Positions 7,607 to 17,118 of a stretch of DNA of 64,000 bases are shown here, one piece after another. The stretch's first letter is position 1. Each line of letters starts with the position of its first letter. The DNA lies in NCBI GenBank assembly GCA_018798825.1, contig CP076357.1, positions 62,001 to 126,000 of the forward strand. Direction: 5' to 3'. This DNA is from Ochrobactrum sp. BTU1. GTDB taxonomy: Bacteria > Pseudomonadota > Alphaproteobacteria > Rhizobiales > Rhizobiaceae. The position numbers were made by a program, and so were the translations under genes. The notes under the pieces are model-generated. The model ran no database searches. It saw only the letters and a list, made by a program, of their open reading frames with translations, and was not told the DNA's origin.

Positions 7607-8011
7607 ATGAGAGCAGCGTACCGATTGCGGGCAACTTTTCCGGCGGCTATACTGTCGATAGGGCTGGCCATCAATGTTGCATCGGCAGAATCTGACAACG
7701 ATCAGGCCCGCGACTGGATCATCAACGGGACTGAGTTGGTCAAGGCGATCGAAGGAAAGTTCGATGATGGCGCTCTGCAGAGTGAGGCTGGTCGTATAAC
7801 GTCGGGCGCTCGTGGTAGTGCTTATATAGCTGGGGTGGCTGATGCTACCAGCGGGACAGGCTGGTGTGGGGCCGGATCGGTTCTCCCCCATGAGCTTACA
7901 GATGCCGTATACATGCATCTTCGAAGCATCACGACGGAGCGTCTTAAAAGGAGAGCATCTACATTGGTGATTGAGGCGCTGGCTGCTATTTATCCCTGCC
8001 CTGCGAATTAA
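7607..8011 (+). CDS. Rap1a/Tai-family exported protein (T6SS immunity type)
   Basis: I chose the internal ATG because GGGAGCGGA precedes it and the protein then starts with a good signal peptide (MRAAYRLRATFPAAILSIGL...NVASA). The mature part carries the Rap1a pattern: YIAGVADA, a WCG step, then LTDAVYMHLR, then ALAAIYPCP. It has the two conserved cysteines and is about 134 residues long. Rap1a/Tai proteins are periplasmic immunity proteins against type VI peptidoglycan amidases, although many family members are uncharacterised. No effector or T6SS gene is in the window, so this is an orphan immunity candidate. It is followed closely by a small membrane protein. Confidence 0.75.
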   Translation: MRAAYRLRATFPAAILSIGLAINVASAESDNDQARDWIINGTELVKAIEGKFDDGALQSEAGRITSGARGSAYIAGVADATSGTGWCGAGSVLPHELTDAVYMHLRSITTERLKRRASTLVIEALAAIYPCPAN

Positions 8012-8028
8012 AGAGGCGTTTTCGAGTT

Positions 8029-8307
8029 ATGCTATTATTGGAATTCTTGATTTTTTCAGCCGCGTTTGTGGCGGTCATTCTTCTGGCGGCTCACCAAATT
8101 GTCGCGCAGATCAAGGAGTACCGATTTTATAAGAGTAACGGCGGTGATTTTTCCGTCGATAGTGGCGCGGACAATCTGAAGCTTGATGAGCGCGTTTACA
8201 TCAATGCTCTCGGCCTCACGAATTGGCAGCGTTTCTATCTATTTCGTCCGTTTTACATCGTGCTGCTTATAGTGTTCGCCGGCCTGATGATCTTCTCTTT
8301 ATTCTGA
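8029..8307 (+). CDS. Small two-helix membrane protein
   Basis: A 92-residue protein with two predicted membrane segments (about 4-26 and 71-91) flanking a charged central part (IKEYRFYKSNGGDFSVDSG...LDERVYINALG). It starts 18 bases after the Rap1a-type gene and is presumably in the same transcript. No family is recognised. It could be a partner or a second immunity protein; that is inference. Confidence 0.6.
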   Translation: MLLLEFLIFSAAFVAVILLAAHQIVAQIKEYRFYKSNGGDFSVDSGADNLKLDERVYINALGLTNWQRFYLFRPFYIVLLIVFAGLMIFSLF

Positions 8308-8531
8308 CTGACATGATATTAGTCCGCTCCTGACAGCCGTCTTTCAGCATTCGCAAAAGTCCTGCAGACCTTCGAAAACGCGGCTCCAGAAAATTTGATT
8401 AGAGGATGATCCTAAGGTGCCTTCTATTCGTCTGCCACCCTCAGTGCGGACATGACTATGCAGATTTTCGGGTGTTGTCATGTTAGCTGGGCTGCAGTTG
8501 CCCGCCTGACGGGTTGGTGTAAATTTTGGCG

Positions 8532-9232
8532 ATGCAGATATCAGATATCAGCTTCAAGCGTCACCGTTTTCCGCCACAGATCGTTGCTCATGCGGTGTGG
8601 CTTTATCTGCGGTTCAACCTTAGTCTGCGTGAAGTTGAGGAAATGCTGCTTGAGCGTGGGATCGACGTGTCATACGAGACAGTTCGTCGTTGGATCGCCA
8701 AGTTCGGACCCCAGATCGCACGCAACTTGCGGCGGCGTCAGGCGCGCCCCGGCGATATTTGGTATCTGGACGAAGTGGTCGTCAAATGCGCTGGAGAGAA
8801 ATTCTGGCTCTGGCGTGCGGTGGATCAAAACGGCACCGTTCTCGAAGAAAACTTGCAGAAGCAGCGTGATAAAGGGGCGGCAAAGCGAGTGCTCGTGGCG
8901 TTAATGAAGCGCTATGGCTTTGCTCCCAAACGGATCATCACCGATAAGCTCCGCTCGTACGGTGCCCAAAGGCAGAAGTGACACCCGGCCTTGACCATTG
9001 GTCGCACAAGGGCCTCAATAATCGGGCCGAGAATAGCCATCTGCCGTTTCGAAAACGGGAACGAACCATGCAAGGCCACCGATCACCAGGCATGTTGCAA
9101 CGGTTCGTCTCTATGCACTCAGCTACCCGCAATTGCTTTTCAGTTCCGTCCAGCCGCCGAGCCGCACAAACAATTCGATACCATCGCCTCGAAGCTTTCG
9201 ATGCATGGAAAATTGCGGCCGGTGTCGCCTGA
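8532..9232 (+). pseudogene. IS6-family transposase, frameshifted
   Basis: The first part has the IS6/IS26-type N-terminus (RHRFPPQIVAHAVWLYLRF, VSYETVRRWIAKFGPQIA) and the catalytic step IWYLDEVVVK. Near 8970 the frame shifts: SYGA runs into a stop, while the other frame resumes with EVTPGLDHWSHKGLNNRAENSH and RRERTM-like residues of the catalytic C-terminus. One extra base in GCCCAAAGGCAGAAG explains the break. Terminal inverted repeats could not be matched confidently. The element abuts an N-terminally truncated IS110 transposase. Confidence 0.85.
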
Positions 9233-9278
9233 ATATCTACGAGCCGCTGACCTTTCCGGCCAGAGAAACTTAACGTGA

Positions 9279-10085
9279 CAACACCGCCTTGAGTCTACCG
9301 GTGGACAGGAATGGCAGCTCTGGGCAAAGCTCGAGGCAGAAAGTGTCGTCGCCCGCCAAGTGCCTCCCGCTCAGGTGAAGGCATTTGTGCAAAGCCGCGG
9401 CACACGCGCCAAGACTGACAGGATTGATGCAGAACTCATCGCGCGGTTCTTTGCTTTCCGACCCGATGCGGGTCGCAGTCTTCCTGCAGAAAAGCTCAGA
9501 TTTCTCAGAGCATTGACCTCGAAGCGTGCCCAGATGGTGGAGATGCGAAAACGCCTTCTTGCCCAGATCCGTGCGCATCACAAACTTGGCACAGCTGAGA
9601 TGTTTGACGGCATCGATACCGAACTCAAGGTTTGGCTCGACAGCCTGATCAAAGAGCTTGAGGACAGGATCGTAGCCGCCATATCCAGTGACGATTTGCT
9701 GTCCGAGACCGTTAGCGTTGTGCGCTCCATACCCGGAATTGGTCCAGTGGCAAGTACAATGCTGGTCGCTGAAATGCCAGAGCTTGGCACCATCACCGGC
9801 GAACAAGCTGCAGCTCTTGTAGGTTTGGCTCCAGTGGCACATGATAGTGGAACCCTGCGTGGAAAACGGTCTATTGCAGGCGGTCGTCGTGCCTTGAGGC
9901 ACGTGATGTTCCAAGCTGCTCTGGTCGCTGCGCATCATAACCCAACCATGAAAGCATTCGCGGATCGTTTGCGAAAAGCTGGGAAACCGCACAAGGTCAT
10001 CATCACAGCCGTTGCCCGAAAATTGGTCAACCTTGCTAACACCCTGTGTAAAAAGCGTCAAAAATGGGTGCTTCCGAAAGTATGA
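9279..10085 (+). pseudogene. IS110-family transposase, N-terminally truncated
   Basis: The frame encodes the IS110/IS1111 DEDD transposase from within the first domain (PPAQVKAFVQSRGTRAKTD, then RIDAELIARF) through the C-terminal transposase_20 region (VRSIPGIGPVASTMLVAEM, ALVGLAPVAHDSG...GGRRALRHVMFQ), ending normally. About 50 N-terminal residues, with the first catalytic aspartate, are missing. An in-frame stop lies at 9276, just right of the IS6 remnant. An internal GTG at 9360 could give a shorter protein, which would be inactive for transposition. Confidence 0.85.
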
Positions 10086-10174
10086 GAGATACAGTTGCTA
10101 GCAACGTGTTTAGTTTTCTGGCTGGCTCAAGCAGGGCCAAAGAATGCCGCGGTTTAGCAATCTTCTTCACGTCT

Positions 10175-11572
10175 TCAGAACGGCCATGCCCGTTGAGGTG
10201 CGCGTGCAACCTCAAACCATCTAGCCATTTGCAAAACGCCCAGATCATCAAAGCGACGCCCAGCAATTTGCAATCCAATCGGCACGCCTGCACTGTCATA
10301 TCCGCAATTAACAGAAATGGCAGGCTGTTCGCTCATATTGAACAACAGCGTAAAGTTGATGTGGGATTGTGCACCCTCAACAGTATTGTTGTTTGGGTAA
10401 GTCCATTCTGCTGGAAAGCTGACATTGGGTGAAATTGGCGTCAGAACAAAATCGTAATCAGCAGTCGCCGCGACCGTCTTTGACCTGATCTCCAGCGTCA
10501 TCAAATAGTTACTGAAGACTTCTTCCCCTGTTTTTCCAAGGCCGGATTCAGCCCATTCACGCATGATGGGTAGGATTTTCTCACGTGTTTGCTCTGGAAG
10601 GGCCTGCACATCTAAACCGGATCTTGTGCGCCAGAAATGATCCAGACCACGAAGCATTTCGGGTGTCATCCAAGGTTTTAAAAGTTCGACATGTGCACCG
10701 GCACTTTCGAATAGTTTGGCGGCCTCTGTGACGGCAGCGGTTACTTGCGGATCGACAGCCATTCCGCAGCCCGGGTCGAGAAGAAGGCCAATCTTTAAGC
10801 CACGAACGCTACGCTCAAGATTTAGCCAATCAATGTCGGCTTCTGGGAGGCTCATGTGATCGCGACTGTCTGGCTGGGACAGAATAGCCATGGCCATTGC
10901 GGCATCGTGAACGCGTCGTGTCATTGGACCTGCGGCACGTCCCATAAAAGGTGGCTCGATAGGAATGCGTCCCAAGCTTGGCTTATGCCCAACCAGACCA
11001 CACCATGCAGCCGGTAGCCGTACGGACCCACCAATATCGGTTCCCAGATGGATTGGACCATAGCCCGCAGCACCGGCAGCAGCAGCACCGGCACTCGATC
11101 CGCCGGGGTTCTTTTCCAGATTCCAAGGATTGCGGGCGAGTTTGTGAAAGCTGGATGTCCCCGATGATGCCATTCCAAAATCCGGCATTGTTGTTCTTCC
11201 GAGAAAGACAGAACCTGCCTCACGCAGGCGGGCGGCGGGTGGTGAATCTGCGCTCTTCGGTGTCATGTCGCCGGAAGCTGTGCCCAGCGGCATCGGCACG
11301 CCTTTGGTCGCAATGTTTTCTTTGAGTGTGACGGGAACGCCATCCAGCGATACGCCCTTCACACGAATTGGTTCTCCCGCTTTCCAGCGTGCTTCGGATG
11401 CACGTGCCGCTGCAAGAGCACCTTCCGCATCAACAAACCACATCGCATTCAGTTGCGGGTCGTGTTGCTCAATATGCTCAATAACTGCTTTGGTAACTTC
11501 AACAGGCGAAAAGGTTCCGGCTTCGTAGCCGTTAATCATTTCCTGAGCGCTGAGGGCATTAAGTTTTGTCAT
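10175..11572 (-). CDS. Amidase (amidase-signature family)
   Basis: A 465-residue amidase-signature hydrolase with the full Ser-cisSer-Lys triad: Lys84 (VTLKEN), Ser159 (PGGSSAG) and Ser183 (GTDIGGSVR). The family hydrolyses carboxylic amides or biuret-like compounds in the cytoplasm. It closes a same-strand cluster with a peptide-type ABC importer (36 bases downstream of the ATPase gene), so the substrate is probably the imported amide or N-acyl compound. The ATG at 11572 is the natural family start. The IclR regulator at 17119 may control the whole cluster. Confidence 0.9.
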   Translation of the reverse strand: MTKLNALSAQEMINGYEAGTFSPVEVTKAVIEHIEQHDPQLNAMWFVDAEGALAAARASEARWKAGEPIRVKGVSLDGVPVTLKENIATKGVPMPLGTASGDMTPKSADSPPAARLREAGSVFLGRTTMPDFGMASSGTSSFHKLARNPWNLEKNPGGSSAGAAAAGAAGYGPIHLGTDIGGSVRLPAAWCGLVGHKPSLGRIPIEPPFMGRAAGPMTRRVHDAAMAMAILSQPDSRDHMSLPEADIDWLNLERSVRGLKIGLLLDPGCGMAVDPQVTAAVTEAAKLFESAGAHVELLKPWMTPEMLRGLDHFWRTRSGLDVQALPEQTREKILPIMREWAESGLGKTGEEVFSNYLMTLEIRSKTVAATADYDFVLTPISPNVSFPAEWTYPNNNTVEGAQSHINFTLLFNMSEQPAISVNCGYDSAGVPIGLQIAGRRFDDLGVLQMARWFEVARAPQRAWPF

Positions 11573-11607
11573 GATTACGTTTGATCCAGTCTAGGAAACG
11601 AGGAAAT

Positions 11608-13290
11608 TCAGTTCAGCGGCGCTTCAATTGAAGGATTGCTAAGCTCACGGAAGTGGGCAAAATCCCACTGCCTGCCGGGTGCTGCATCAATAAGGCTGCA
11701 CGTATAGGCGTGTTTGGGTTCTGAAAGCACATTGATCGCGGTGTCATACTCAACGATGCGGCCATGCTGCATAACCAGAACATCGTCGCAAATTTGCGCT
11801 GCCACACGCAGATCGTGCGTGATGAAAAGGATGGAGATGCCGAGCTTTTCCTGCAATTCATCGAGCAGTTGCAACACCTGTGCCTGAACAGAAACGTCAA
11901 GTGCAGAAACCGCCTCGTCAGCCACAAGGACATCCGGCTCCATAGCAACGGCTCGTGCAATGGCAATGCGCTGGCGTTGACCACCTGAGAACTGATGCGG
12001 ATAGCGATCGATTGCATCTTCCGGTAATCCAACCAGTTGCAGCAGTTCCGCTGCGCGCGCTGTCGCCGTGCGTTTATCGACGCCCATATTGACCGGGCCT
12101 TCAACAAGGCTTCGGCCAATCGTCCAGCGCGGATTAAGTGAGCGAAACGGGTCCTGAAAGATGATCTGGATATGCTTGCGATAGGGTTTAAGCTGGCGTT
12201 GCGAAAGCTTGGCGATGTTGTAGTCGGAAACCTTAATGTCGCCCGCTGTAGGATCGATAAGGCGCATTACACATCGGGCAACGGTCGATTTACCCGAGCC
12301 GCTTTCGCCCACTATTCCGAGTGTTCGACCACGCTTGATCGTGAAACTCACATCGCTTGCAGCGAATGTATGCTCGCCTTTAACGAATACCTTGTGCGTG
12401 CCATATGCCTTTTGAAGATCATCGACCTGAAGGGCTAGTTCATTAGAAGCAGTCGCGCGTGCTGCGCGTGGCGTCAGGCTTGGCACGGATTGTAGCAGCT
12501 TTTTCGAGTAATCTTCCTGTGGGGAGCGCAGTAGTTTTTCGACCGGCGCATGTTCAACCACATTGCCGTTTTTCATCACATGGACGGTATCAGCAATTTC
12601 CGCCACAACGCCCATATCGTGCGTAATGAACAAAACCGCTGTGCCGTGCTTCTCCTGTAATTCGGCTATCAGACTAAGGATTTGCTTTTGCGTTGTGACG
12701 TCAAGTGCTGTCGTCGGCTCATCAGCAATCAGCAATTGCGGTTCAAGCACAAGCGCCATGGCGATCATGATACGCTGACGCTGACCACCAGATAACTGAT
12801 GCGGATAGGAGCGATAAACGCGATCAATATCGGGCAGATGAACCTGCTCCATGATGTTGAGAACACGCGCCTTACGCTCGCTGGATGAGAGATTCAAATG
12901 CGTGCGCAGCACTTCTTCAATCTGTTCGCCAACACGCAAAACCGGATTAAGCGCAGTCATCGGCTCCTGAAAGATCATTGAGATTTTTCGGGCGCGAATG
13001 GCACGCATTGCCTGTGGTCCGAGATCGAGAAGGTTTTTACCTTCCAGATTGATCTGACCCCCAGCGGGTTCTAGCGCACCTTTTGGCAAAAGCCCCATGA
13101 TCGAAAGCGATGTGACGGACTTGCCCGACCCGCTTTCTCCAACGAGGCAGACTGTCTCGCCTTTCCTGATTTTCAGTGAAATGCCATTGAGAACAGGTTT
13201 CGCGTTGCTGTTGCCAGCAAGCCTTACGGTCAGATCGGATATTTCCAGCACTGTGGGTGCATTGTCAAAATTTCGGTTCTTGAAAATCAT
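11608..13290 (-). CDS. Dipeptide/oligopeptide-type ABC ATPase, two fused nucleotide-binding domains
   Basis: A 560-residue cytoplasmic ATPase with two complete ABC domains, equal to DppD plus DppF in one chain (GsiA-like). The first domain has Walker A GESGSGKS and LSGGQRQR. The second has [16 protein letters not shown] and VADEAVSALD. Each is followed by the oligopeptide-transporter C-terminal extension. It energises import with the two permeases encoded upstream (13293-15118) and the solute-binding protein. It starts 3 bases from the DppC-like stop, so expression is likely coupled. Confidence 0.92.
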   Translation of the reverse strand: MIFKNRNFDNAPTVLEISDLTVRLAGNSNAKPVLNGISLKIRKGETVCLVGESGSGKSVTSLSIMGLLPKGALEPAGGQINLEGKNLLDLGPQAMRAIRARKISMIFQEPMTALNPVLRVGEQIEEVLRTHLNLSSSERKARVLNIMEQVHLPDIDRVYRSYPHQLSGGQRQRIMIAMALVLEPQLLIADEPTTALDVTTQKQILSLIAELQEKHGTAVLFITHDMGVVAEIADTVHVMKNGNVVEHAPVEKLLRSPQEDYSKKLLQSVPSLTPRAARATASNELALQVDDLQKAYGTHKVFVKGEHTFAASDVSFTIKRGRTLGIVGESGSGKSTVARCVMRLIDPTAGDIKVSDYNIAKLSQRQLKPYRKHIQIIFQDPFRSLNPRWTIGRSLVEGPVNMGVDKRTATARAAELLQLVGLPEDAIDRYPHQFSGGQRQRIAIARAVAMEPDVLVADEAVSALDVSVQAQVLQLLDELQEKLGISILFITHDLRVAAQICDDVLVMQHGRIVEYDTAINVLSEPKHAYTCSLIDAAPGRQWDFAHFRELSNPSIEAPLN

Positions 13291-13292
13291 GA

Positions 13293-14177
13293 TCAGCCCT
13301 CGCGTTTCTTGAGACGTGGATCGAGCAGATCACGCGCCGTATCGCCCAGAAGGTTGATGGAAAGGATGCATAGTGAAAGCAACAATCCCGGCCAGAAGAT
13401 CAGCGATGGCTTAAGCTGAAAATAGAGCCGGCCTTCGGCCATGATGTTGCCCCATGTCGGGATTTCGGTCGAAATGCCCGCACCCAGGAACGATAGAATT
13501 GCCTCGGTCAGAATGGCTGATGCGCAGACATAAGTAGCCTGCACAGTCAGCGGTGCCAGTGTGTTTGGCATCAGATGCTGCCAGATGATCTTTGGCATCG
13601 AAGACCCAAGCGAAAGCGCTGCTTCAATATAAGGTTCTTCGCGAGCTGAAAGCACAATGGAACGTACCAGACGAACAACGCGCGGAATTTCCGGAATGGT
13701 GATTGCCGCCAGAACCGAGCCAATGCTTGCACCGTTTAGCGCGATCAGTGCGATGGCCAGCAAGATGGACGGTATCGCCATAAGGCTATCCATAACACGC
13801 ATAATGATGGCGTCCGCAACGCGGGAGAAGCCCGCAACCAGACCAATGATCAGCCCAAGAAAGATGCTGACAATTGCTGCACCAATTCCGATGAGCAGTG
13901 ATACACGCCCACCCATCAGAACACGGGACAAGAGATCACGACCGTAACCGTCCGTGCCCAGCGCATAAGTTTCTGAAGGTGGCTTCAGACGCTGCAAGGC
14001 ATCCATAGTCATGGGATCATGCGGGACAATCCACGGCGAGATCAAAGTCATCACGATGAGAATGATGAGCACGGCGGCGGCAATGATCGGACCAATGCCA
14101 AGTCGAGTTGCCTTTGAGAAGGACAGAGCGCCCAGCAGCCATTGCAGGCGTGCTGCCGGTTGTGGTGTGGCTGACAT
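13293..14177 (-). CDS. ABC permease, DppC/GsiD type
   Basis: A 294-residue inner-membrane protein with an N-terminal OppC_N segment, about six helices and the BPD_transp_1 EAA region (AALSLGSSMPKIIWQHLMPNTL). It forms a heterodimeric channel with the DppB-like protein encoded immediately upstream. The two genes overlap by one base at 14177, which supports translational coupling. Confidence 0.92.
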   Translation of the reverse strand: MSATPQPAARLQWLLGALSFSKATRLGIGPIIAAAVLIILIVMTLISPWIVPHDPMTMDALQRLKPPSETYALGTDGYGRDLLSRVLMGGRVSLLIGIGAAIVSIFLGLIIGLVAGFSRVADAIIMRVMDSLMAIPSILLAIALIALNGASIGSVLAAITIPEIPRVVRLVRSIVLSAREEPYIEAALSLGSSMPKIIWQHLMPNTLAPLTVQATYVCASAILTEAILSFLGAGISTEIPTWGNIMAEGRLYFQLKPSLIFWPGLLLSLCILSINLLGDTARDLLDPRLKKREG

Positions 14178-15118
14178 TAGTAGCGTATCCTTGGGTCAAA
14201 GAGCGTGTAGGAAAGATCAATCAGGAGATTGACGAACACGTAAAGCGCACTGGTAAGCAGGATCATTCCCTGAATAACCGGATAATCGCGTGCGAGAACG
14301 GCATCCACTGTGAGGCGTCCAATTCCGGGTATATTAAAGACGCTTTCCGTCACAACCACGCCGCCGATGAGCAGAGCAAAGCCTGTGCCTATAACAGTGA
14401 GAATAGGAACAGCAGCATTGCGCAATGCGTGATGAAAAAGAACGACTTTTTCGCGCACACCCTTAGCGCGGGCGGTGCGGATATAATCTTCACCCAACAC
14501 TTCAAGCATGGAAGCGCGGGTCATGCGTGCAATAAGCGCCACATAAATCACAGCCAGTGTGAAACAGGGGAGTGCTGCACGCGAAAGGAACTTACCAAAA
14601 TTTTCCGTTGGTGCGGTATAGCCCTGAACCGGGAACCAGCGCAGATCAATCGCAAAAAACTGGATGAACAGGTAGCCGATAACGAAAACCGGTATCGAGA
14701 AGCCCAACACCGAGAGCGTCATGACGGCGTAATCAATCCATGTACGATGACGCCATGCAGCCAAAATTCCCAGCGGAACTGCAATGGCAACGGACAAGAA
14801 GATCGTCATTAAAGCGATGTTCAAAGTCGGCCACATGCGCTGACCAATCATCGTTGTGACAGAGGTACCAGAAATCAGCGATGTTCCGAGATCGCCCTGA
14901 AACAAATGGCCGACCCAAGTGAAAAACTGAACATGAAGCGGCAGGTTCAACCCCAACGACTCCCTGATGCGATCAAGCTGCTCGGTCGTTGCTGAATCAC
15001 CGGCAATGATCGCGGCGGGATCACCGGGTGTCAGGCGCAGAAGGAGGAAAACAAAGATCGCAACGATTGCCATGACTGGGATGACGGCAAGAATGCGACG
15101 CAGGATAAAGCCAAACAT
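14177..15118 (-). CDS. ABC permease, DppB/GsiC type
   Basis: A 313-residue inner-membrane permease beginning MFGFILRRILAVIPVM, the typical DppB start. It has the LTPGDPA motif, about six membrane segments and the EAA loop (DYIRTARAKGVREKVVLFHHALRNA). It pairs with the DppC-like subunit. The solute-binding protein gene lies 114 bases upstream on the same strand. Confidence 0.92.
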   Translation of the reverse strand: MFGFILRRILAVIPVMAIVAIFVFLLLRLTPGDPAAIIAGDSATTEQLDRIRESLGLNLPLHVQFFTWVGHLFQGDLGTSLISGTSVTTMIGQRMWPTLNIALMTIFLSVAIAVPLGILAAWRHRTWIDYAVMTLSVLGFSIPVFVIGYLFIQFFAIDLRWFPVQGYTAPTENFGKFLSRAALPCFTLAVIYVALIARMTRASMLEVLGEDYIRTARAKGVREKVVLFHHALRNAAVPILTVIGTGFALLIGGVVVTESVFNIPGIGRLTVDAVLARDYPVIQGMILLTSALYVFVNLLIDLSYTLFDPRIRY

Positions 15119-15232
15119 GGGTTGTCCTTGTCGAAAATTCGGGCGAATGAGAACAAGCTGAGAAGGGGAACTTCCAGATCAAACGCATTCAGATTTATGT
15201 GAGCAGTCTAGGTAGGTGGTGAAGCGCAAACG

Positions 15233-16987
15233 CTATTCGACTTTTTTAACGTTCCAGAATACCTGTACCGGAGACATAACCATGTCTTCCAGCACCTTGC
15301 GGCGGGCATGCGGAGAATAGAACTGGCCGAGCGGCAAATAGCTCACATTGTCCATCGCATGAATCTGGATTTTCTTGGCGATTTCCTTGCGCTGTTCAGG
15401 TGTCTTTGCATCGATGAATTCTCCACGCAGAGCTTCGATTTCATCATCCTTTGGCCATCCGAACCATGCCTGATCGCCCCGACCGTTCAGCATTGGGCTA
15501 ATCAGCGGATTGTCGACTTCTGGAACGATCCAGTTCGTAAAGAACATGTTCCAGCCCCCTTCGCTTGGCTTGCCCTGATTGGCGCGTCGCGTTACGACAG
15601 ACTGCCAATCCATTGGCTGCAGATCGACTTTAAAGCCTGCTGCGCGTAATGCTTGTGCTGCAACAACTGGCTGCGATGCAATCACACGAACATCGGTTGG
15701 CTGAAGAATAACAACAGGCGTGCCGTCATAGCCGGATTCAGCAAGGAGCTTTTTTGCGCCTTCAATATCGCCGCCATTGATCAGCGTTTCGCCGCCGGTT
15801 TCATCACCCAAAGGTGTGCCACAACCAAATATTGCTCCGCAAACTTTGTAGTACTCAGGATTGCCGACGATGTTTGCGAGGAAATCTTTCTGGCTCAGAG
15901 CCATAAGCGCTGCCTGACGGACTTTCTTGTTATCAAAAGGAGGATGTTTGAAGTTCATTCGGCCAATGGCCTGATAGCCCAGATCATCACGCAATTCGAT
16001 AGCGACGTCATCGCTTGTTTCGAGGATTGGCAGCAGATCAACAGGAACCTGATCGATGAAGTCAACTTCGCCAGACATGATTGCGTTAACTGCCGTCTGC
16101 GAGTCAGCCATTGTGACCCAGTTTACTTCGTCAACATTGGCCTTCTTGCCACCGGCCATCCAGCTTGGTGGCTCGTCACGCGGCACGTAGTCTTCAAATT
16201 TCACATAAGTGGCACTAACGCCCGGCTGGAATTTTTCGGTAACAAATTTGAATGGGCCGGAGCCAATATATTCTGTGATTGCGGTATCAGCAGGCGTTGC
16301 TGCGATGCGTGCAGGCATTATGAACGGAGGCAGGGCGGACTGTTTCGCAATAGTGTCGAGAAGTGGAGGGAATGGTTTGCTCAGCGTCCATACAATCGTC
16401 TTGTCGTCTTTTGCTTCAAGGCTGTCTGTGAGCTTAAAAATTGTTTGGCCGCCAGAATCGCGCTGTCCCCAACGCTTGAGCGAGGCAACCACATCCGCAG
16501 CCGTTACCGGCGCGCCGTCATGAAATTTCAGGCCGTCGCGCAGCGTAAATGCGTAGGTCTTGTTGTCGTCGGAGACTGTCCAGCTTGCCATCTGTGGCTG
16601 CGGCCGAAATTTGTCATCAACGGCGACCAGCACGTCATAAATCATATAGGCATGGTTACGCGTAATATGCGCGGTGGTAATCACCGGATCAAGGACACGT
16701 AGTCCTTCCATGACGGCCGTGATTGTCTGCGCCTGAGCTGGAAAGCAAAATGCCGAACCAGCGAGCAAAACGGTTGCGATGCCTGCAAAAGTTGACCGCA
16801 AGCGGCTCATGCCGGGATTTGCATGGCCTTTGGCTTTCAGCGATGGCTGTGAATTCTTTTCATGAAGCATTGCTTTTCCCATTTGCAGATGATGTTCCGT
16901 TGTTTTTTTTGGCAGCAATGATGCTGACTGGTGGCTTTGACATCCAACTTTTTTACTCGTGTCGAAGTTGAGACTTGTTCCGCGCAT
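15233..16987 (-). CDS. Family 5 extracellular solute-binding protein
   Basis: Periplasmic binding protein of the DppA/OppA family (SBP_bac_5), with core features such as YDVLVAVDDKFRPQPQMA, DGLKFHDGAPVTAADVVASL and the ligand-cleft region to residue 584. I chose the ATG at 16987 because GGAGGAGGAAAG lies just upstream. That leaves an unusually long tail of about 60 residues before the apparent signal peptide (MSRLRSTFAGIATVLLAGSA...AQA). Internal starts at 16882, 16870 or 16810 would give a normal leader. It lies divergent to iclR and heads the importer-amidase cluster. Confidence 0.88.
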   Translation of the reverse strand: MRGTSLNFDTSKKVGCQSHQSASLLPKKTTEHHLQMGKAMLHEKNSQPSLKAKGHANPGMSRLRSTFAGIATVLLAGSAFCFPAQAQTITAVMEGLRVLDPVITTAHITRNHAYMIYDVLVAVDDKFRPQPQMASWTVSDDNKTYAFTLRDGLKFHDGAPVTAADVVASLKRWGQRDSGGQTIFKLTDSLEAKDDKTIVWTLSKPFPPLLDTIAKQSALPPFIMPARIAATPADTAITEYIGSGPFKFVTEKFQPGVSATYVKFEDYVPRDEPPSWMAGGKKANVDEVNWVTMADSQTAVNAIMSGEVDFIDQVPVDLLPILETSDDVAIELRDDLGYQAIGRMNFKHPPFDNKKVRQAALMALSQKDFLANIVGNPEYYKVCGAIFGCGTPLGDETGGETLINGGDIEGAKKLLAESGYDGTPVVILQPTDVRVIASQPVVAAQALRAAGFKVDLQPMDWQSVVTRRANQGKPSEGGWNMFFTNWIVPEVDNPLISPMLNGRGDQAWFGWPKDDEIEALRGEFIDAKTPEQRKEIAKKIQIHAMDNVSYLPLGQFYSPHARRKVLEDMVMSPVQVFWNVKKVE

Positions 16988-17035
16988 TCTTTCCTCCTCC
17001 AGTCCGTAAGCCAATCATTCCCGTGATTGACATTG

Positions 17036-17052
17036 GTATCGACTAGCGATAC
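17036..17052. promoter_or_regulatory. Palindromic operator candidate between SBP and iclR
   Basis: GTATCG-ACTAG-CGATAC is a perfect 6+6 dyad with a five-base centre, in the divergent promoter region of the transporter cluster and its IclR-type regulator. Its position and size suit an IclR dimer site. Binding is inference. Confidence 0.5.
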
Positions 17053-17118
17053 GGTAGTATTGTTATTGACGATAGCTGGCATATTGCTAATGTGTCAAGG
17101 GGATTTAAAGGAGGGACT

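Noticed and set aside
9270..10061. A 263-codon open frame antisense to the IS110 transposase
   Set aside because: The plus strand encodes recognisable transposase motifs throughout; the antisense frame has none.
15653..16702. A 349-codon open frame antisense to the solute-binding protein
   Set aside because: Its Cys/Asn-rich composition and lack of motifs mark it as a shadow of the conserved binding protein.
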